Below are positions 8,288 through 19,631 of a stretch of 27,500 nt of DNA, one piece after another. The position numbers and the translations under genes are program-made. Each line of letters starts with the position of its first letter. Positions within the stretch are counted from its first letter, which is position 1. The stretch is from Theodoxus fluviatilis (lineage: Eukaryota > Mollusca > Gastropoda > Cycloneritida > Neritidae): assembly GCA_034096865.1 (NCBI GenBank), contig JAWQFJ010012078.1, forward strand, positions 22,501-50,000. Reading direction: 5' to 3'. The notes beneath the pieces were generated by a model that did no database searches, was not told the DNA's origin, and saw only the letters and a program-made list of their open reading frames with translations.

Positions 8288-8494
8288 CCTCTCTCTCTCC
8301 CCCCCTCTCTCTCTCTCTTTCTCTCTATCTCTCCCCCCCCCCCCTCTCTCTCTCCCTCGCCCTCCCTCTCTCTCTCTCTCCCTCTCCCCCCTCTCTCTCT
8401 GTCTTTCTCTATCTGTCTCTCTCTGTCTTTGTCTCTCTTTCTGTATTTCTCTGTCTCTCTGTTCTCCCCACCCCCTCTCTCTTTCTTTCTCACC

Positions 8495-8555
<61 letters not shown>

Positions 8556-8603
8556 ACTCCCTCTCTCTTTTCTCTCTCTCTCTTTCTCTCTCTTTCTCAC
8601 TCA

Positions 8604-8639
<36 letters not shown>

Positions 8640-8669
8640 TCTCCTCTCTCTCTCTCTCTCTCTCCCTTC

Positions 8670-8721
<52 letters not shown>

Positions 8722-8738
8722 AGATACAATTATTTTGA
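7999..8738. repeat. 740-bp polypyrimidine (CT)n block
   Basis: The + strand consists of CT dinucleotides with CCCC, TTT and occasional CA or GT interruptions. Pure (CT)n cores lie near 8012-8058, 8252-8284, 8504-8551 and 8682-8738. The sequence is compatible with triplex (H-DNA) formation. Frames reading SLSLSL are artefacts. Confidence 0.97.
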
Positions 8739-10249
8739 AATATATTTCAATTAATCTTTCTTGGGTTTGTTTGAAATTTCTCTTCAATCCCTCCTCCGAT
8801 TCATTAAAAAAATATTGATCAAGATATGAAGTACTATCACCGTTGACATAAGTACTTACCGAGGATACCTTGTCAGCATGTATAAACCACTTATCGTAAC
8901 GTTATCATTACACTTCTAAACCAGACCCTCCGTATTGAATCTGGCAACATAAGTTATCTTTACATCTAACCACCTCCATTACCTCTACTTTTGCGTCTAC
9001 TCTGATTTTCTTTCGAACTCCAGCTTCTTTTCTATAGGTGACAGGCTATCCCTCCTTACATCGATTCATATCATTCACTGAAGCTCAAACCATTTGTTTC
9101 GTTTATTTATTCATCATCATGTCCAGTCCATTTGCTCATCTATCTATCCATCTCTTCGTTTAATTTCTTCTCGCATATCCATCCTTATTCCCATCTGTAA
9201 TGAATATTCACATTCTTGTTGTCTCTTCTTACCCTTTATCCACTATCAGTCTCTCAATTCATCTTACATTCATCAGCGGGTTCATATTTCTACTCACGCA
9301 CGAAGCAGTCCACTGATGTGTTCACATCTTTTATTTAGCTCTAACCAGGCTGTTTTTGTGTGCTGCCAACTCATACGTGTTTGAGGTCATCAAACTTACG
9401 GTCGATTGAGGGAAGGGTAAAGTATTGTGCGTTGTTTTCTAATTTAAGACAGAGAAGTGTTTGCGATAAATGAAGGCTTAACTTAGGCTCACGGAATATA
9501 TGTGAATGACAAATTTAGTGTATTGAAAAGAAGAATAATGCACATTTAGTTGAGTATGCTTGTGAAAAAATATTTCTATCCGTGATGCCTTATTTGATTC
9601 ACAGGTAGCTGGTTCTTCGTCAAGTCCAATAAAGTATGTACGTTCGTTTGAAGTGTATTGGTTTTCTGTTTTATGCGTTCTTCACCCACATTCTCACCTG
9701 GCTTGTTGTTTTACACTAAACACGTCTTTTTCTTCAGAATATAAATCTATGTCTGGAAAATGGTGAACTTTGACCGGTCCGTATTACGAAATATTTTCGA
9801 AAATGTCCACACTACGATGTAATTTCTGCGCATGCGCAGCAAATTTTTCCTCATTCAGCGAAGCAGTCAATGCATCATCGCTCTGAAGTCCAAGTTAGAC
9901 ACGTAAAGAATATTCTTACTTTGAATTGACTAGTCAAATATCAAGGCCGTAAATCTACATCCATACCGCCATATCAGCATTTCGTTTTGATCTCTATTGA
10001 TAGAGCAACAAAAATGACTCGTGAGTAAAATCCCAACTAGTGAGTTAACGATAAATCACGAACACAATAACAAAACAGAACATTTTAATTAATCAAAATA
10101 AGTAACATGAAATAATAGATTTGACCCAACAACAAAAAGGGAGGAAGCATGATATGGCCTTCCACTTTCAGCCATCGTGGTGAAAATTTTATTTTAAAGC
10201 AAGGCAAAGCAAAGCAAAACTCATTTCACCTTAGCTCAGCTCAGGGAAG
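8739..10249. other. About 1.5 kb with no recognisable gene
   Basis: AT-rich DNA with many short frames, none resembling a family I know. A TTCTGCGCATGCGCAGCAAA palindrome (TGCGCATGCGCA) lies around 9826-9846. Otherwise nothing can be supported. Confidence 0.5.
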
Positions 10250-10456
10250 CAAAACCAAACCAAACCAACCCAACCAATCCAAACCAAACCAAACCAAACC
10301 AAACCAAACCAAACCAAACCAAACCAAACCAAACCCAACCCAACCAAACCAAACCCAACCAAACCAAACCCAATCAAACCAAACCCAACCAACCAAACCA
10401 AACCAAATCCAACCAAACCAAACCAAACCAAACCAAACCAAACCAAACCAAACCAA
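10250..10456. repeat. (CCAAA)n pentanucleotide array
   Basis: AAACC units run for about 205 bases. Pure runs lie near 10277-10333 and 10417-10456, and the middle is diversified with CCCAA, CCAACC and CAATC variants. The complementary strand is GT-rich (GGTTT)n. Long frames such as KPNQTKPNQ or WFGLVWFGL are artefacts. Confidence 0.97.
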
Positions 10457-10552
10457 AACTAAAATCAAAAGTAAAGTTTAAGCTAAAGCTAAAACTAAAG
10501 CTAAAACTAAACTTGAGCTAGAATTAGAGCTAAACTAAACTAAAAGCTAGTG
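10457..10552. repeat. Degenerate A-rich CTAAA-type repeat
   Basis: A decayed array of AAACTAAAGCTAAAGCTAAA-like words directly follows the CCAAA array and probably grew from it by mutation and re-expansion. Confidence 0.75.
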
Positions 10553-10561
10553 AATTAACGA

Positions 10562-10679
10562 ATGCGCGCGCACACACACGCGCGCGTGCGCGCACAGAGA
10601 CAAACAAACACACACACACATACACACGCACAGACCCACACACACATGCACGCATGCACGCACACACACTCGCGCGCGC

Positions 10680-10720
<41 letters not shown>
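10562..10720. repeat. Alternating purine-pyrimidine CA/CG block
   Basis: Two strictly alternating stretches are visible: 10562-10596 (35 bases, mixing GCGCGC and ACACAC) and 10671-10720 (50 bases, CGCGCGCG then CACACA, CGCGCG and (CA)n). Imperfect CA-rich sequence with ATGCACGC words lies between them. Such alternation is the classic Z-DNA-prone pattern. Confidence 0.95.
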
Positions 10721-11297
10721 GCAGGGCAACTTAATTGTCAGGTCAGGAGAGGTCGGCTGGTGACGTGGATGAATGGTGGGGGGGGGTCAGGTCTCTTCAC
10801 AGACGGTGGGTTGGGTGAAAGTCGAACCAAGGACGGACGTTTGAAGAAGGGACGCAGTGGCTGTAAGATGTCTGTTCCTCAAAGAGGTGTGGATGCGATG
10901 AGCAGAGATAGATCTCCTAACACTCCATCTGCACTCTGGCGGTAAAACTTTAATTTCGGTCGTTAATTTTGCTGGATTTTAATTTTTGTTGTTGCAATCA
11001 GTTGCGTGGTTTGTCGTTCATCCATAATTTGGGACTCGTTGCCAAATTTGCTGAAAAACCCAAGCAGTATATTGGAACCGTTTAAAAACGGCCGATACCA
11101 GTGTCCTCTCTCGACCAATTCCCCTTTTACCAGCGAAAATTGTTTCGATAGTCGATGTAGTTATTATGACGTTTAATACCTTGACCAACAATAATTTATT
11201 GCATTTGTTGCGAGTCGAGCTCTCTTGCCCCTGCAGTCCTGTTCCACGTGCTTGCGCAGAGAAGTGCCCTGCGCAGGCGGGCTTCGCAGACTAAGGA
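10721..11297. other. No firm feature
   Basis: A GC-richer patch (about 10735-10945) with a G9 run at 10777-10785, then AT-rich sequence. One frame stays open to 10945 ([15 protein letters not shown] and onward) but resembles nothing I know and is fused to the CA repeat, so I do not call it. Confidence 0.4.
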
Positions 11298-11390
11298 AAT
11301 GCAATCCAAAGCAATCCAAAGCAATCCAAAGAAATCCAAAGCATCCAAAGCAATCCAAAGCAATCCAAAGCAATCCAAAGCAATCCAAAC
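11298..11390. repeat. 10-bp minisatellite (AATCCAAAGC)n
   Basis: About nine tandem units of AATCCAAAGC, with one A-for-C change (AAATCCAAAG) and one unit shortened by two bases (GCATCCAAAG). It is AC-rich, like the CCAAA array 850 bases upstream, but the period is different. Confidence 0.95.
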
Positions 11391-11730
11391 GGCATCTCCG
11401 GTATTATTTTTAAGTGATCGCTGTAATCATACAGGAGTCTGTATCAACATTGGGACGAAAAAGAAGGCAGGGTCTGGTCTTGGAAACGCATTTATTACAA
11501 TAACTGACAGATTGGACGTTGCATATGATTTCAGCGATCACATTATATAGAAAACCAAAACTGAAAGCGCCTATAGGATTGGTTTGAATGGTTTTGGTCT
11601 GCATATCCACAGTCCTGGGAAACCCCCGCATCAGCTGTGCCTATGGGACATTCTCATTAACGTACCCTGCAGGAGTTATCTTCGGCGCTCTCTGTCGAAA
11701 AACAACGCGTTAGGTAGAATCACCTAGTTC
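11391..11730. other. No firm feature
   Basis: Unique-looking sequence. Short frames exist on both strands, none recognisable. Confidence 0.4.
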
Positions 11731-12883
11731 CGGTCGATTCTCGAAGCGTCTGCACTGAATAGATATTTGCTAGATCGCTCAAAGTACATGCATGTGGGGG
11801 TGGAAAACAGTACTGTGTCATGTAAAGCTCGAATGAGAAGCAGCAGATAACTGTTTAGTTCTGGCTTGAATTGACAATTTCGTTTCCTTGGTCTGGCGAG
11901 GACCGAAAATTCACTATCAAATCGAGTCGAGTGATCAACTTGCCCGCACGGCGTAATGTATAGCCTTTAGGCCTAACTTGTAAGATCGGGTCGATAATGA
12001 CAAGAAAATGGCATTAAAACACAAAAAAGTTTCATTACAACTAAAATCACCGATTATATTAATAAGTGACTATTTTTACACTTACAGCTAGTACTCAAAC
12101 TTTACAACGCAAACAAAACACACCTGCGGGGAGTGTCGTGGTCTCGCAATCGCATCAAAACTCGATGCACGAGTGATCGTTTCACTATCTGATACGACAT
12201 GGTATTCCAGCAAACAAGCAACTACTGCAACTTCATGAAGTTATTGAAATCTCAAAGTGTGATGTCAGACATCGATTGACCGATCGAATTCGACTGCAGC
12301 TGCCGGTTGCGTTCTCGAATATTTCGTCTGCACTGAATACTATAGATCGCTCAAAGTATGTGGGGGTGGAAAACAGTACTGTGTCATTTGCCATAACCAT
12401 CGTGGCAAAATTATTGATGGAAAAGTTGTCAAGCTACATGGCATTCCAGCAAACAAGCAACTACTGCAACTTCATGAAGTTATTGAAATCTCAAAGTGTG
12501 ATGTCAGACACGATTGACAGATGAGTTCGACTGCAGCTGCCGAATCAAACGTAAGCGCTGCCCCCAAGCTCGTTTAAGTTGCTTGTGATCGTTTCGCTAT
12601 CTGATCCGACAATAATTACTAAACATTGATATCAAAAGCACTATTCAAAATTTTTGGCGGGTGGTCTACCCCGCACAACTAAAATCTACGGTTAATAATA
12701 TCATCTCCACAAGCCGAACTACGTGAAGTTATACATTACGCCGATACGAGTGCGCGCAAGTTGATCGACTGGATGATAGTGAATTTTCGGTCCTCGCCAG
12801 ACCAGGCCGGGAAACGAAATTGTCAATTCAAGCCAGAACTAAACAGTTATCTGCTGCTACTCATTCGAGCTTTACATGAAACA
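11731..12883. mobile_element. Mosaic foldback-like repeat element
   Basis: Three repeat relations are visible. (1) Inverted arms of about 146-153 bases at 11818-11963 and 12729-12881. They share TCATGTAAAGCTCGAATGAG, GCAGCAGATAACTGTTTAGT and TCTGGCGAGGACCGAAAATT with small indels. (2) Direct repeat A at 11731-11820 and 12302-12391, sharing GTCTGCACTGAATA and GTGGGGGTGGAAAACAGTAC. (3) Direct repeat B at 12199-12300 and 12440-12540, sharing ATTCCAGCAAACAAGCAACT and GTGATGTCAGACA. No transposase frame is present and no convincing target duplication is visible. It may be a foldback element or a locus built by several rounds of duplication. Confidence 0.7.
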
Positions 12884-13489
12884 TTATATCACACTAGCTC
12901 GATCGTCTGCTAGCGTAGTTGACTATGGTTCGATCGCGTACGTCTGCTAGCCAGCTATAACTACGTACGGTGAGGTTTGTTTACTTATCTTCTGTGGGTT
13001 TTGTGCAGAAAGTATACGTTAAAACAGTCTAATATGACTATTTTCGATTAGTTTTTAATCTAATTAATCTTTTTGCATGCTTTAATGTCATCCTTTTGTC
13101 ACGATCTAGCGATCATCCCATGAGCTTCTATTTTTACCAGTCTACCGGAACTAGGGGACGTAAAGGGACAAGACTTGGGCTGTATTTCCGTTTCAGAAGT
13201 GATAATGTCCCATACCACCGGAGGCCGATAAGTTGTCGATACACCATTTGTATTTTCAGCAACTTGAAGGCAAACCCTGCTACAAGAAGAAATAATACGT
13301 TCATGTCATGCTTGAGAATCACAAAATGTGCATGATCTTCATAAATGGCAAAATCGCCAACATATTGCTTGTAGTAGCATGCAAGAAACGCCCTACCACA
13401 ATCGGAGGCAATGTTTTAAAAGATCCACATTCACGATTATTTTGCGACACATCTCGGGGGTGGTGAGCATGGTCTGAAGCCAAATAAGT
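12884..13489. other. No firm feature
   Basis: Near 12895-12965 short related words recur (TCGTCTGCTAGC and CGTCTGCTAGCC, TAGTTGAC and TAACTACG). Frames at about 13096-13335 (+) and 13134-13322 (-) overlap each other and resemble no family I know. Confidence 0.35.
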
Positions 13490-13638
13490 AAATGGATGAA
13501 TGGACGGATGGATGGATGATGGACGGGTATATGAATAGATGGATGGATGGATGGATGGATGGATGGATGGATAGATGGATGGATAGATGGATGGATGGAT
13601 GGATGGATGGAGGGATGGATGGATAGATGGATGGATGG
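13490..13638. repeat. (ATGG)n tetranucleotide array
   Basis: ATGG/TGGA repeats cover about 150 bases, with interruptions such as GGACGG, GGGTATATGAATAG and ATAGATGG. Frames of HPSIHPSI peptides are artefacts. Confidence 0.96.
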
Positions 13639-14130
13639 TCAGACTTGATAGTCCCCAAATCAAGACAGTCTTCGAGAACTTGGATAGTATAAACACATAA
13701 ATAACTTTAAGATAATAAAATGAGGAAACAGGAGGCCAAAAGGTGAAGATTTGACAAGAAAAAAATTATTCTGTTTGGTGACCCACATGAGGGATTACAT
13801 TGCAAAATGATGGTAAGGTACGGTTCAGAAAAACTACTGGTGATGCCATGTTGTCCAGAACTGCACAACATACAAGCCAAACGCTAGAATGGTGATGCGC
13901 AAGATAAAAGTTGCTTTTAAAGTGATAACTTTTTACCTAATTATGGGTGCTGAGACCTCATACTTTAACCCTCTAGTTGCCGGTCTAATCGTTCCACTCC
14001 AACACTATCTCAACTCCCTGGGGAGCAGACAACCAGAATTCGGATGATTTGTTTTCACAGTTTTCCGATTCAACCTTCATAGGTAACCGTTTTACTCCCT
14101 AATAATGGAAAGCAATGTGGGTAATGTACT
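13639..14130. other. No firm feature
   Basis: AT-rich, no recognisable frame, RNA or repeat. Confidence 0.4.
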
Positions 14131-14238
14131 ATAATCAAGGATACAACTCTGGGATCCGCGAAGCTTCGAACGCCGAACTGCCTAGCTGCAAGCGACTGCA
14201 GGTCAAGCACTCTGATCATTCGGTCACAGAGCCCCACT
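14131..14238 (-). mobile_element. tRNA-derived SINE, copy 1
   Basis: Read on the minus strand it starts GTGGGGCTCTGTGACCGAAT and carries TGACCTGCAGTCGCTTGCAG. It then reaches GGCGTTCGAAGCTTCG, a B-box-like word, and CCCAGAGTTGTATCC. The CTCTG near the start can pair with CAGAG near the end, as in a tRNA acceptor stem, though part of the stem is mutated. It matches the copy at 19632-19738 over its full length. It has no coding potential; such elements are transcribed by RNA polymerase III and mobilised by a partner LINE (known for the class). Confidence 0.75.
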
Positions 14239-15897
14239 AAGCTATTTATAACCCACCACCACAAAATGAGACCTAATGGATATTCTGAACTATAGTATGG
14301 TTGTAAAATGGAGACATTTTTCTTTCCGACGATGCAGAACAGCTTGAAGATAGGGGTAAAAGTGACACAGCCATGAGATACTTAAGACTGGTACCCACTG
14401 TTATAACGATTTGAGAATGAGGACTTTAAAGTTTTAGCGATAAAAAAAACATAATGTTGCCATCGTGGTCGCTATTTTGAATTGGAAAAAATCAGCGGAC
14501 CAGCTGGACAACTACCGATGGAAAAAAGATGGGTTGAGAAAATATACTCTCTTAATGTACAACAAGTTACTGCTCAATATACAGTTTATCACTCATGCCC
14601 AAACAAAGTACTGATTTATAGACGAAAAATTCACTTCTGCTTTGGAAAGGTGAAGTTCGAATTTTGCAGAATAAGCCGAGAAAATGACAGAGTTTTACAA
14701 CAACGCGGTTATGGTATAAGCAAATGATTAGAGGCTCCAAACCTCCCTCACTATATTTGGCCGATATCTTGAAATAAGCTTAGATAACTTCTGTCTCATT
14801 TTGTAGTAGCGGGTTACATTATTTTGTGGACCTTGAATGTCAAGACACGTAGACAGTTGCTGTGATTTGGAAGTTGGACGTTGAAAAAGCCATGCCCACG
14901 TAAGACTTGGATTGTACAAAGTAAAACTGAGTTTTAGGTTGGTTTTGTTACAAAGGTTCTTGCAACATCTCCGTCCGAGATTTTGAGCCACAGTGACTGA
15001 ATGCTTCACTCCAACGTGTCAACTGGATGGTGTGATGGATCGACACAGCATCCCCATGTTGTGGCAAGCATAACGTGTATTTCAAACGCCACAAACATAA
15101 GATCATCGACGAGTGACCACATGTCGTTGTTCAGTCAGTGCATATCATCAATCGGCACTGTTTCAGTAAGGCCACGAATAGGGACGTCCGAAATAATTAC
15201 GTCAACAAATTAGCGATGTAGACAGAAATTGTCAAGGACAACAATCGCTCACAGATTAAGGCACTCGCATTCTGTGTCACAGAGACCACGTGATAGTCTC
15301 AGTAACCGTTCGCTCACGTGATCTAAATCTCAAACACTCTGCATGCCATTTAAATTAAGAAGGGAATCTGGGATAGTATTCTTGTCGTAAAAAGTAGTCC
15401 AAACACAATTTCCTTAAAAACTCCAACAATAAGCTTCGTGGGGCACTAAACATATACAAGTTTGCTGACGCACATTAACACTAGTGCAGGAATGAAATTT
15501 CTTTTCACGTCTTGCTGATATTTTAAGAAAGAAAGAAAACTTTCACCCTGAATTGACCATCACCGTCACGAATGACGTAATTTTGTATAGCATGCATTCA
15601 TTATATCACGTGACTGAACGTTATCAGGGACTATCTGGTAGTTTCTGTGGCACAGAATGGGGCGCCCGCACACTCCCCGGAAGGTTGCGGGAGCACTCCC
15701 CGCTCGTAGTCCGAAACATTGTCCACCCCACCAATGATATGTTGCTTCTGTTGTGGGGGCTCTGGAACGCACAAGAGTATCGTGGCGCTGTCCAGCTGTT
15801 TACATCAGCCTCTTCGCTCATGCTGTTGCTTGGTTGCGTGACGGAGTCAGGCTAAATTTGTCTTGGCATGTGTCATGTGACGTCATTAGATGCCATT
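14239..15897. other. About 1.65 kb without a supported gene; LTR U3 may begin within it
   Basis: Several 80-100 codon frames (14482-14727 +, 14728-15009 -, 15001-15213 +) resemble no known family. A GC-richer patch around 15650-15720 (GGCGCCCGCACACTCCCC) precedes the LTR remnant and may be part of its U3, but I cannot place the 5' border. Confidence 0.4.
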
Positions 15898-16153
15898 CAA
15901 AAAGGCATAGAAAGCGCGACAAAGCGACAGAGGAGAGTGCACACGAGGTGAGAGCTTACGAAAAAGATAAACAAGTGCGATAGAGTCCTCTACGGGTTTT
16001 CGGGCCCTAGAGTGAAGTTGTTTCGGCATTACTGGTTACTGATTGTCACCGCTGTGTATTTACCAGTGCGTAAATAAAGTTGTGTTGGAAACGACTACCG
16101 GAGTTTGTGAACCTCGACTTCCCGGTGCAAGCTAAGAGAACCCCGTAGTAACA
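15898..16153 (+). mobile_element. LTR-retrotransposon LTR, 3' part, copy 1 (solo or remnant)
   Basis: The end matches the copy at 23849-24125. Both run GTGCGT(A/G)AATAAAGTT, TTGGAAACGA, ACCGGAGT, TCGACTTCC, GCAAGC and AGAACCCC, and both end in ACA. An AATAAA lies at 16073-16078. A decayed TATA-like site, GGCATAGAAAG, is at about 15903, where copy 2 has GGTATATAAGG. Order of TATA, poly(A) signal and a CA-ended terminus is that of an LTR on the + strand. No primer-binding site or gag/pol follows, so it is a solo LTR or remnant. The 5' border is not determined. Confidence 0.65.
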
Positions 16154-17475
16154 GGACATGGCGAAGAGACGAGCGCAGCGTTTCTGTACTTAGAACAGAC
16201 GGCACACACATACATTCATAACTCATTAAAAAAGAGTCCAAACACTTTCTAATACCGCAGTGAGAATGTTTCCTTCGGTCACCCTTGAAATCTGTCAAGA
16301 ACAGCGTTTGCGAAAAGCACTGAATCTTCCTCTAAAAGTCTGTCGTTGAACCCAGTATGTTTCTGGTGAGTCAACAACATCCTTTCAATTCGCCTTGGGT
16401 AAAATGCGAATTCAAAAAAATAACTAACGTTTTCACTGGCAAAATAGAATTCCAGTTTACGCTGGACGTATTGAATTTGCAGACGTAGAAGATAGGAATT
16501 CTCATTACGAACAGAAAAAACCCCACTTGGAACTTTACACGAACATTGAGACATTTCAAAACTCATTATTTCTCGGGGCAGAAAAGTCGATGTCGGCATC
16601 TGTAGTCGCGTTTTCCTTCTAAAAAGTGATTTTCTCTCCTTTTTGTCAGTCTCTTGTTTCTTTCGGCAACGCGCAGTTCTGTTACGAGAAACATTCAGTG
16701 TTCATATACAGTGTACTGTTTTTTTATAGTTAACTGAAGCTTTGGGTTGCTTCTTTGTTTGTGTGTTATTTTGGACATTGACGTTGTTTCTGCGTTTGAT
16801 TGGACATTCATTTTCTAAACCCCCTTACAAAATAAAAAACCAGTCTCCCTTTTGTTTCCTTTTCTGTGTGAGGCACCTGTGTTTTGTATGCTTTTGGGTT
16901 TCCAGTTTTGAAGTTGCTGAGAGTCTTAGTTTTCATGTCAATAAACCTGATATGATGAAGTTTTTGTATGCTTTTGTGCCAAGTTTTACTTTAGCTATAA
17001 CTACATATTCCAACTCTGTTTTGGATTATTATTGGTCATAACGTTTGTTATGAAGTGTTAAAAGCATGAATAGAGTTACAAATAAAATGGTATTCAATCC
17101 TAAAGTGATATTTTGTGTTGGTGTTTTGTTTCTGTATGACTATGGATGAGTAAAAATTGTATTTATAAAACACTCTGCAACAAGCAAATGAGCTGAAACG
17201 TTATCTTTCTACTTGCTTTAAACACTTATCTAACAGTTTGTCTTATACAGGAAAGCATTAAAATTGTAATTGACTAAAATATACTATTTTTATGTCCATT
17301 TCACACATTTGGTGCTAACTTTACGGTACAGCCCTTTTAGCCTAATCTATTCAGCAATCCATCCATTCATGTATCTATTCAACCATCGGTTTGTCTTAAT
17401 TTGGTTAAGTAGAAGGCCTCATAAAGCCAGCAAAGGATGAAGGGCTCTTGAAGCCTCACCTTTACATCCATTCAC
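16154..17475. other. AT-rich DNA, no supported gene
   Basis: The minus-strand frame at 16279-16599 (106 codons) and the plus-strand frame at 16742-17041 (99 codons) resemble nothing I know. The stretch 16730-17110 is T-rich on the + strand, with two AATAAA words (about 16940 and 17081), and could be a decayed 3' untranslated region. That is speculative. From 17350 on, CATC-rich sequence leads into the minisatellite. Confidence 0.35.
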
Positions 17476-18214
17476 CCATTCGTCATCCATCCCTCCATCC
17501 AGTCGTTTGTCTATCCATTCATCCATGCACTAGCCCACCCGCTCATCAGTCCACCCATTCGTCATCCATCCCTCCATCCAGTCGTTTGTCTATCCATTCA
17601 TCCATGCACTAGCCCATTCGTCATCCATCCCTCCATCCAGTCGTTTGTCAATCCATTTATCCATGCACTAGCCCACCCGCTCATCAGTCCACCCATTCGT
17701 CATCCATCCCTCCATCCAGTCGTTTGTCTATCCATTCATCCATGCACTAGCCCATTCGTCATCCATCCCTCCATCCAGTCGTTTGTCAATCCATTTATCC
17801 ATGCACTAGCCCACCCGCTCATCAGTCCACCCATTCGTCATCCATCCCTCCATCCAGTCATTTGTCTATCCATTCATCCATGCACTAGCCCATTCGTCAT
17901 CCATCCCTCCATCCAGTCGTTTGTCAATCCATTCATCCATGCACTAGCCCACCCGCTCATCAGTCCACCCATTCGTCATCCATCCCTCCATCCAGTCGTT
18001 TGTCTATCCATTCATCCATGCACTAGCCCACCCGCTCATCAGTCCACCCATTCGTCATCCATCCCTCCATCCAGTCGTTTGTCAATCCATTCATCCATGC
18101 ACTAGCCCACCCGCTCATCAGTCCACCCATTCGTCATCCATCCCTCCATCCAGTCGTTTGTCTATCCATTCATCCATGCACTAGCCCACCCGCTCAGCAG
18201 TCCACCCATTCGTC
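17476..18214 (+). repeat. Minisatellite, 10 units of 79 or 59 bp, with higher-order pattern
   Basis: Units start CCATTCGTCATCCATCCCTC at 17476, 17555, 17614, 17693, 17752, 17831, 17890, 17969, 18048 and 18127, with a partial unit at 18206. Lengths are 79, 59, 79, 59, 79, 59, 79, 79, 79 and 79. Short units lack a 20-base block (CCACCCGCTCATCAGTCCAC). From the second unit on, units alternate between GTCTATCC and GTCAATCC at a fixed position, giving a two-unit higher-order period. Single private changes exist (CAGTCATTTG in unit 6, CAGCAG in unit 10). Confidence 0.97.
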
Positions 18215-19631
18215 CGTCCTCGCATGTTTACGTTATTTGCGAAGCAGTGAACTGAACAGGGTATGTCTCCCCAACCGGCCGAGAACGGGGTTATTGGACC
18301 TGTGTACAAAATATAAGACGGATCTATTCCTGCTGTGGAGCGGAATATCTACAGGCAGTAGTGTCGTGTCATGATCTATGACGAATAAGAATAAATCTCG
18401 AAAGAACAATATCCTCTATGCCACATTACCAGAAGTCCTTGGATAAAGTTGGGCTACTTTTTAGCCGACAGCATGGGAGGGCTGTTGAAGCTGAATTTTC
18501 CTTGATGGGAACTTCTCTACATTGTCGTGCTAGTTTTTCCTCTTTGTTGCCCTTTCATCTGGTGGCTTTCCGCCTTAAACTATTTATCTTCCCCACAGCT
18601 CCACTTCTCAACACAACGACATCAAAGTCCATTACAAAGATGGACACTTTGCTTTGGAGGCAAAGAAGACACACTCCTCCAGAAAAAGCTGTTGTCCAGT
18701 TCCAAAGTGCCTTTAATGAGCTTCGCGTCGTGGATTATTGGTAAAACAAGCCCCGAGTTCCGTGCTGTATGAGCCTTTAATCCCATTAAGCTGTCCCCGA
18801 CGACGCGTGGAATCGCGTTTAGGTTCCTATTATGGCCTCTTCTCTGTGCCTCGCCATCCCCAGCCTCATTGAGTTAGCTCCCTTTTTGCCGCACTCTTCA
18901 AGGCGGAGATAGAAAGTTGGCTTTTTCCGTACGAGACGTCACCTCCGGTTCCCCGGGAAAATGGCCCGTAATGGACGAAAGGGGAGGAAGCGTTCCGGGA
19001 TGGGACGGCATATGAATTCGCACTGCCCTTCGCCTCGGCGATCGTAGGGCCGGGGCAAATTGGATCAATGGATAGAGAGTATGCCGCCCTATACCCGTAC
19101 AGCCCTTGGCTAGGGGCCTTATGAGATTGCACCGTGTTTTCAGGAGCCGGAGCACAAGGGACAGCCGCAAGGTTTGAACTTTGTAATCATGTTACTTTTT
19201 TCTCACGCCTGAAAGTACAGAACGTTGACATGAAAAGCTCCAAGGCTCGACAATCATTAAGCTTATAGAAACCGATGTATATCTCATTAAGTTGGAAGAC
19301 TTAGATGCATGTCCAGCACTTGACCTGAAAGGCGGTGAATTTATTATCCATGCTTTATTTTGCATCAAAATTACGCAGTTGTTTTGTTTCGTGCCATATT
19401 CGGTACATTGTTCCCAAGAAAGGCCACATAAATCCCTTGCGCCTTGCCTGTAGTTCTATACGACACTTCAATATAGTTTACAACATTTTTGGGTTGGTTG
19501 GCCTTTTATCGCCGCATACAAACCCAGTGACCATGAAGTCATTCCGGTGCTGTATCCGTCACTTAACTGATGTCGAAATGGCAATATAACCTGGAAGTGT
19601 CTGCTCTTGAACACGATGTCCTCTGTAATGT
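18215..19631. other. Unique sequence, GC-richer core, no supported gene
   Basis: The stretch 18780-19160 is richer in GC and CpG than the rest of the window (GACGACGCGTGGAATCGCG, CCGGTTCCCCGGGAAAATGG). Frames there (18866-19170 minus, 18418-18772 plus) resemble no family I know. Two TAATCC-type words in opposite orientation occur at 18732-18737 and 18778-18783, within ATTA-rich context. A regulatory element is possible but unproven. Confidence 0.35.

Noticed and set aside
10250..10456. Interstitial telomeric repeat
   Set aside because: The unit is CCAAA/TTTGG, not the TTAGGG type of most animals or another known telomere unit.
11225..11413. Coding frame with QSKAIQSNPK repeats
   Set aside because: Produced by the 10-bp minisatellite; no flanking homology.
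14131..14238. Functional tRNA gene
   Set aside because: The head is tRNA-like but the acceptor stem is mutated and the B box is off consensus. It also has a dispersed second copy, which fits a SINE better.
17476..18214. CRISPR-like array
   Set aside because: Units are contiguous with no unique spacers, the sequence is eukaryotic in character, and the length classes come from an internal deletion.
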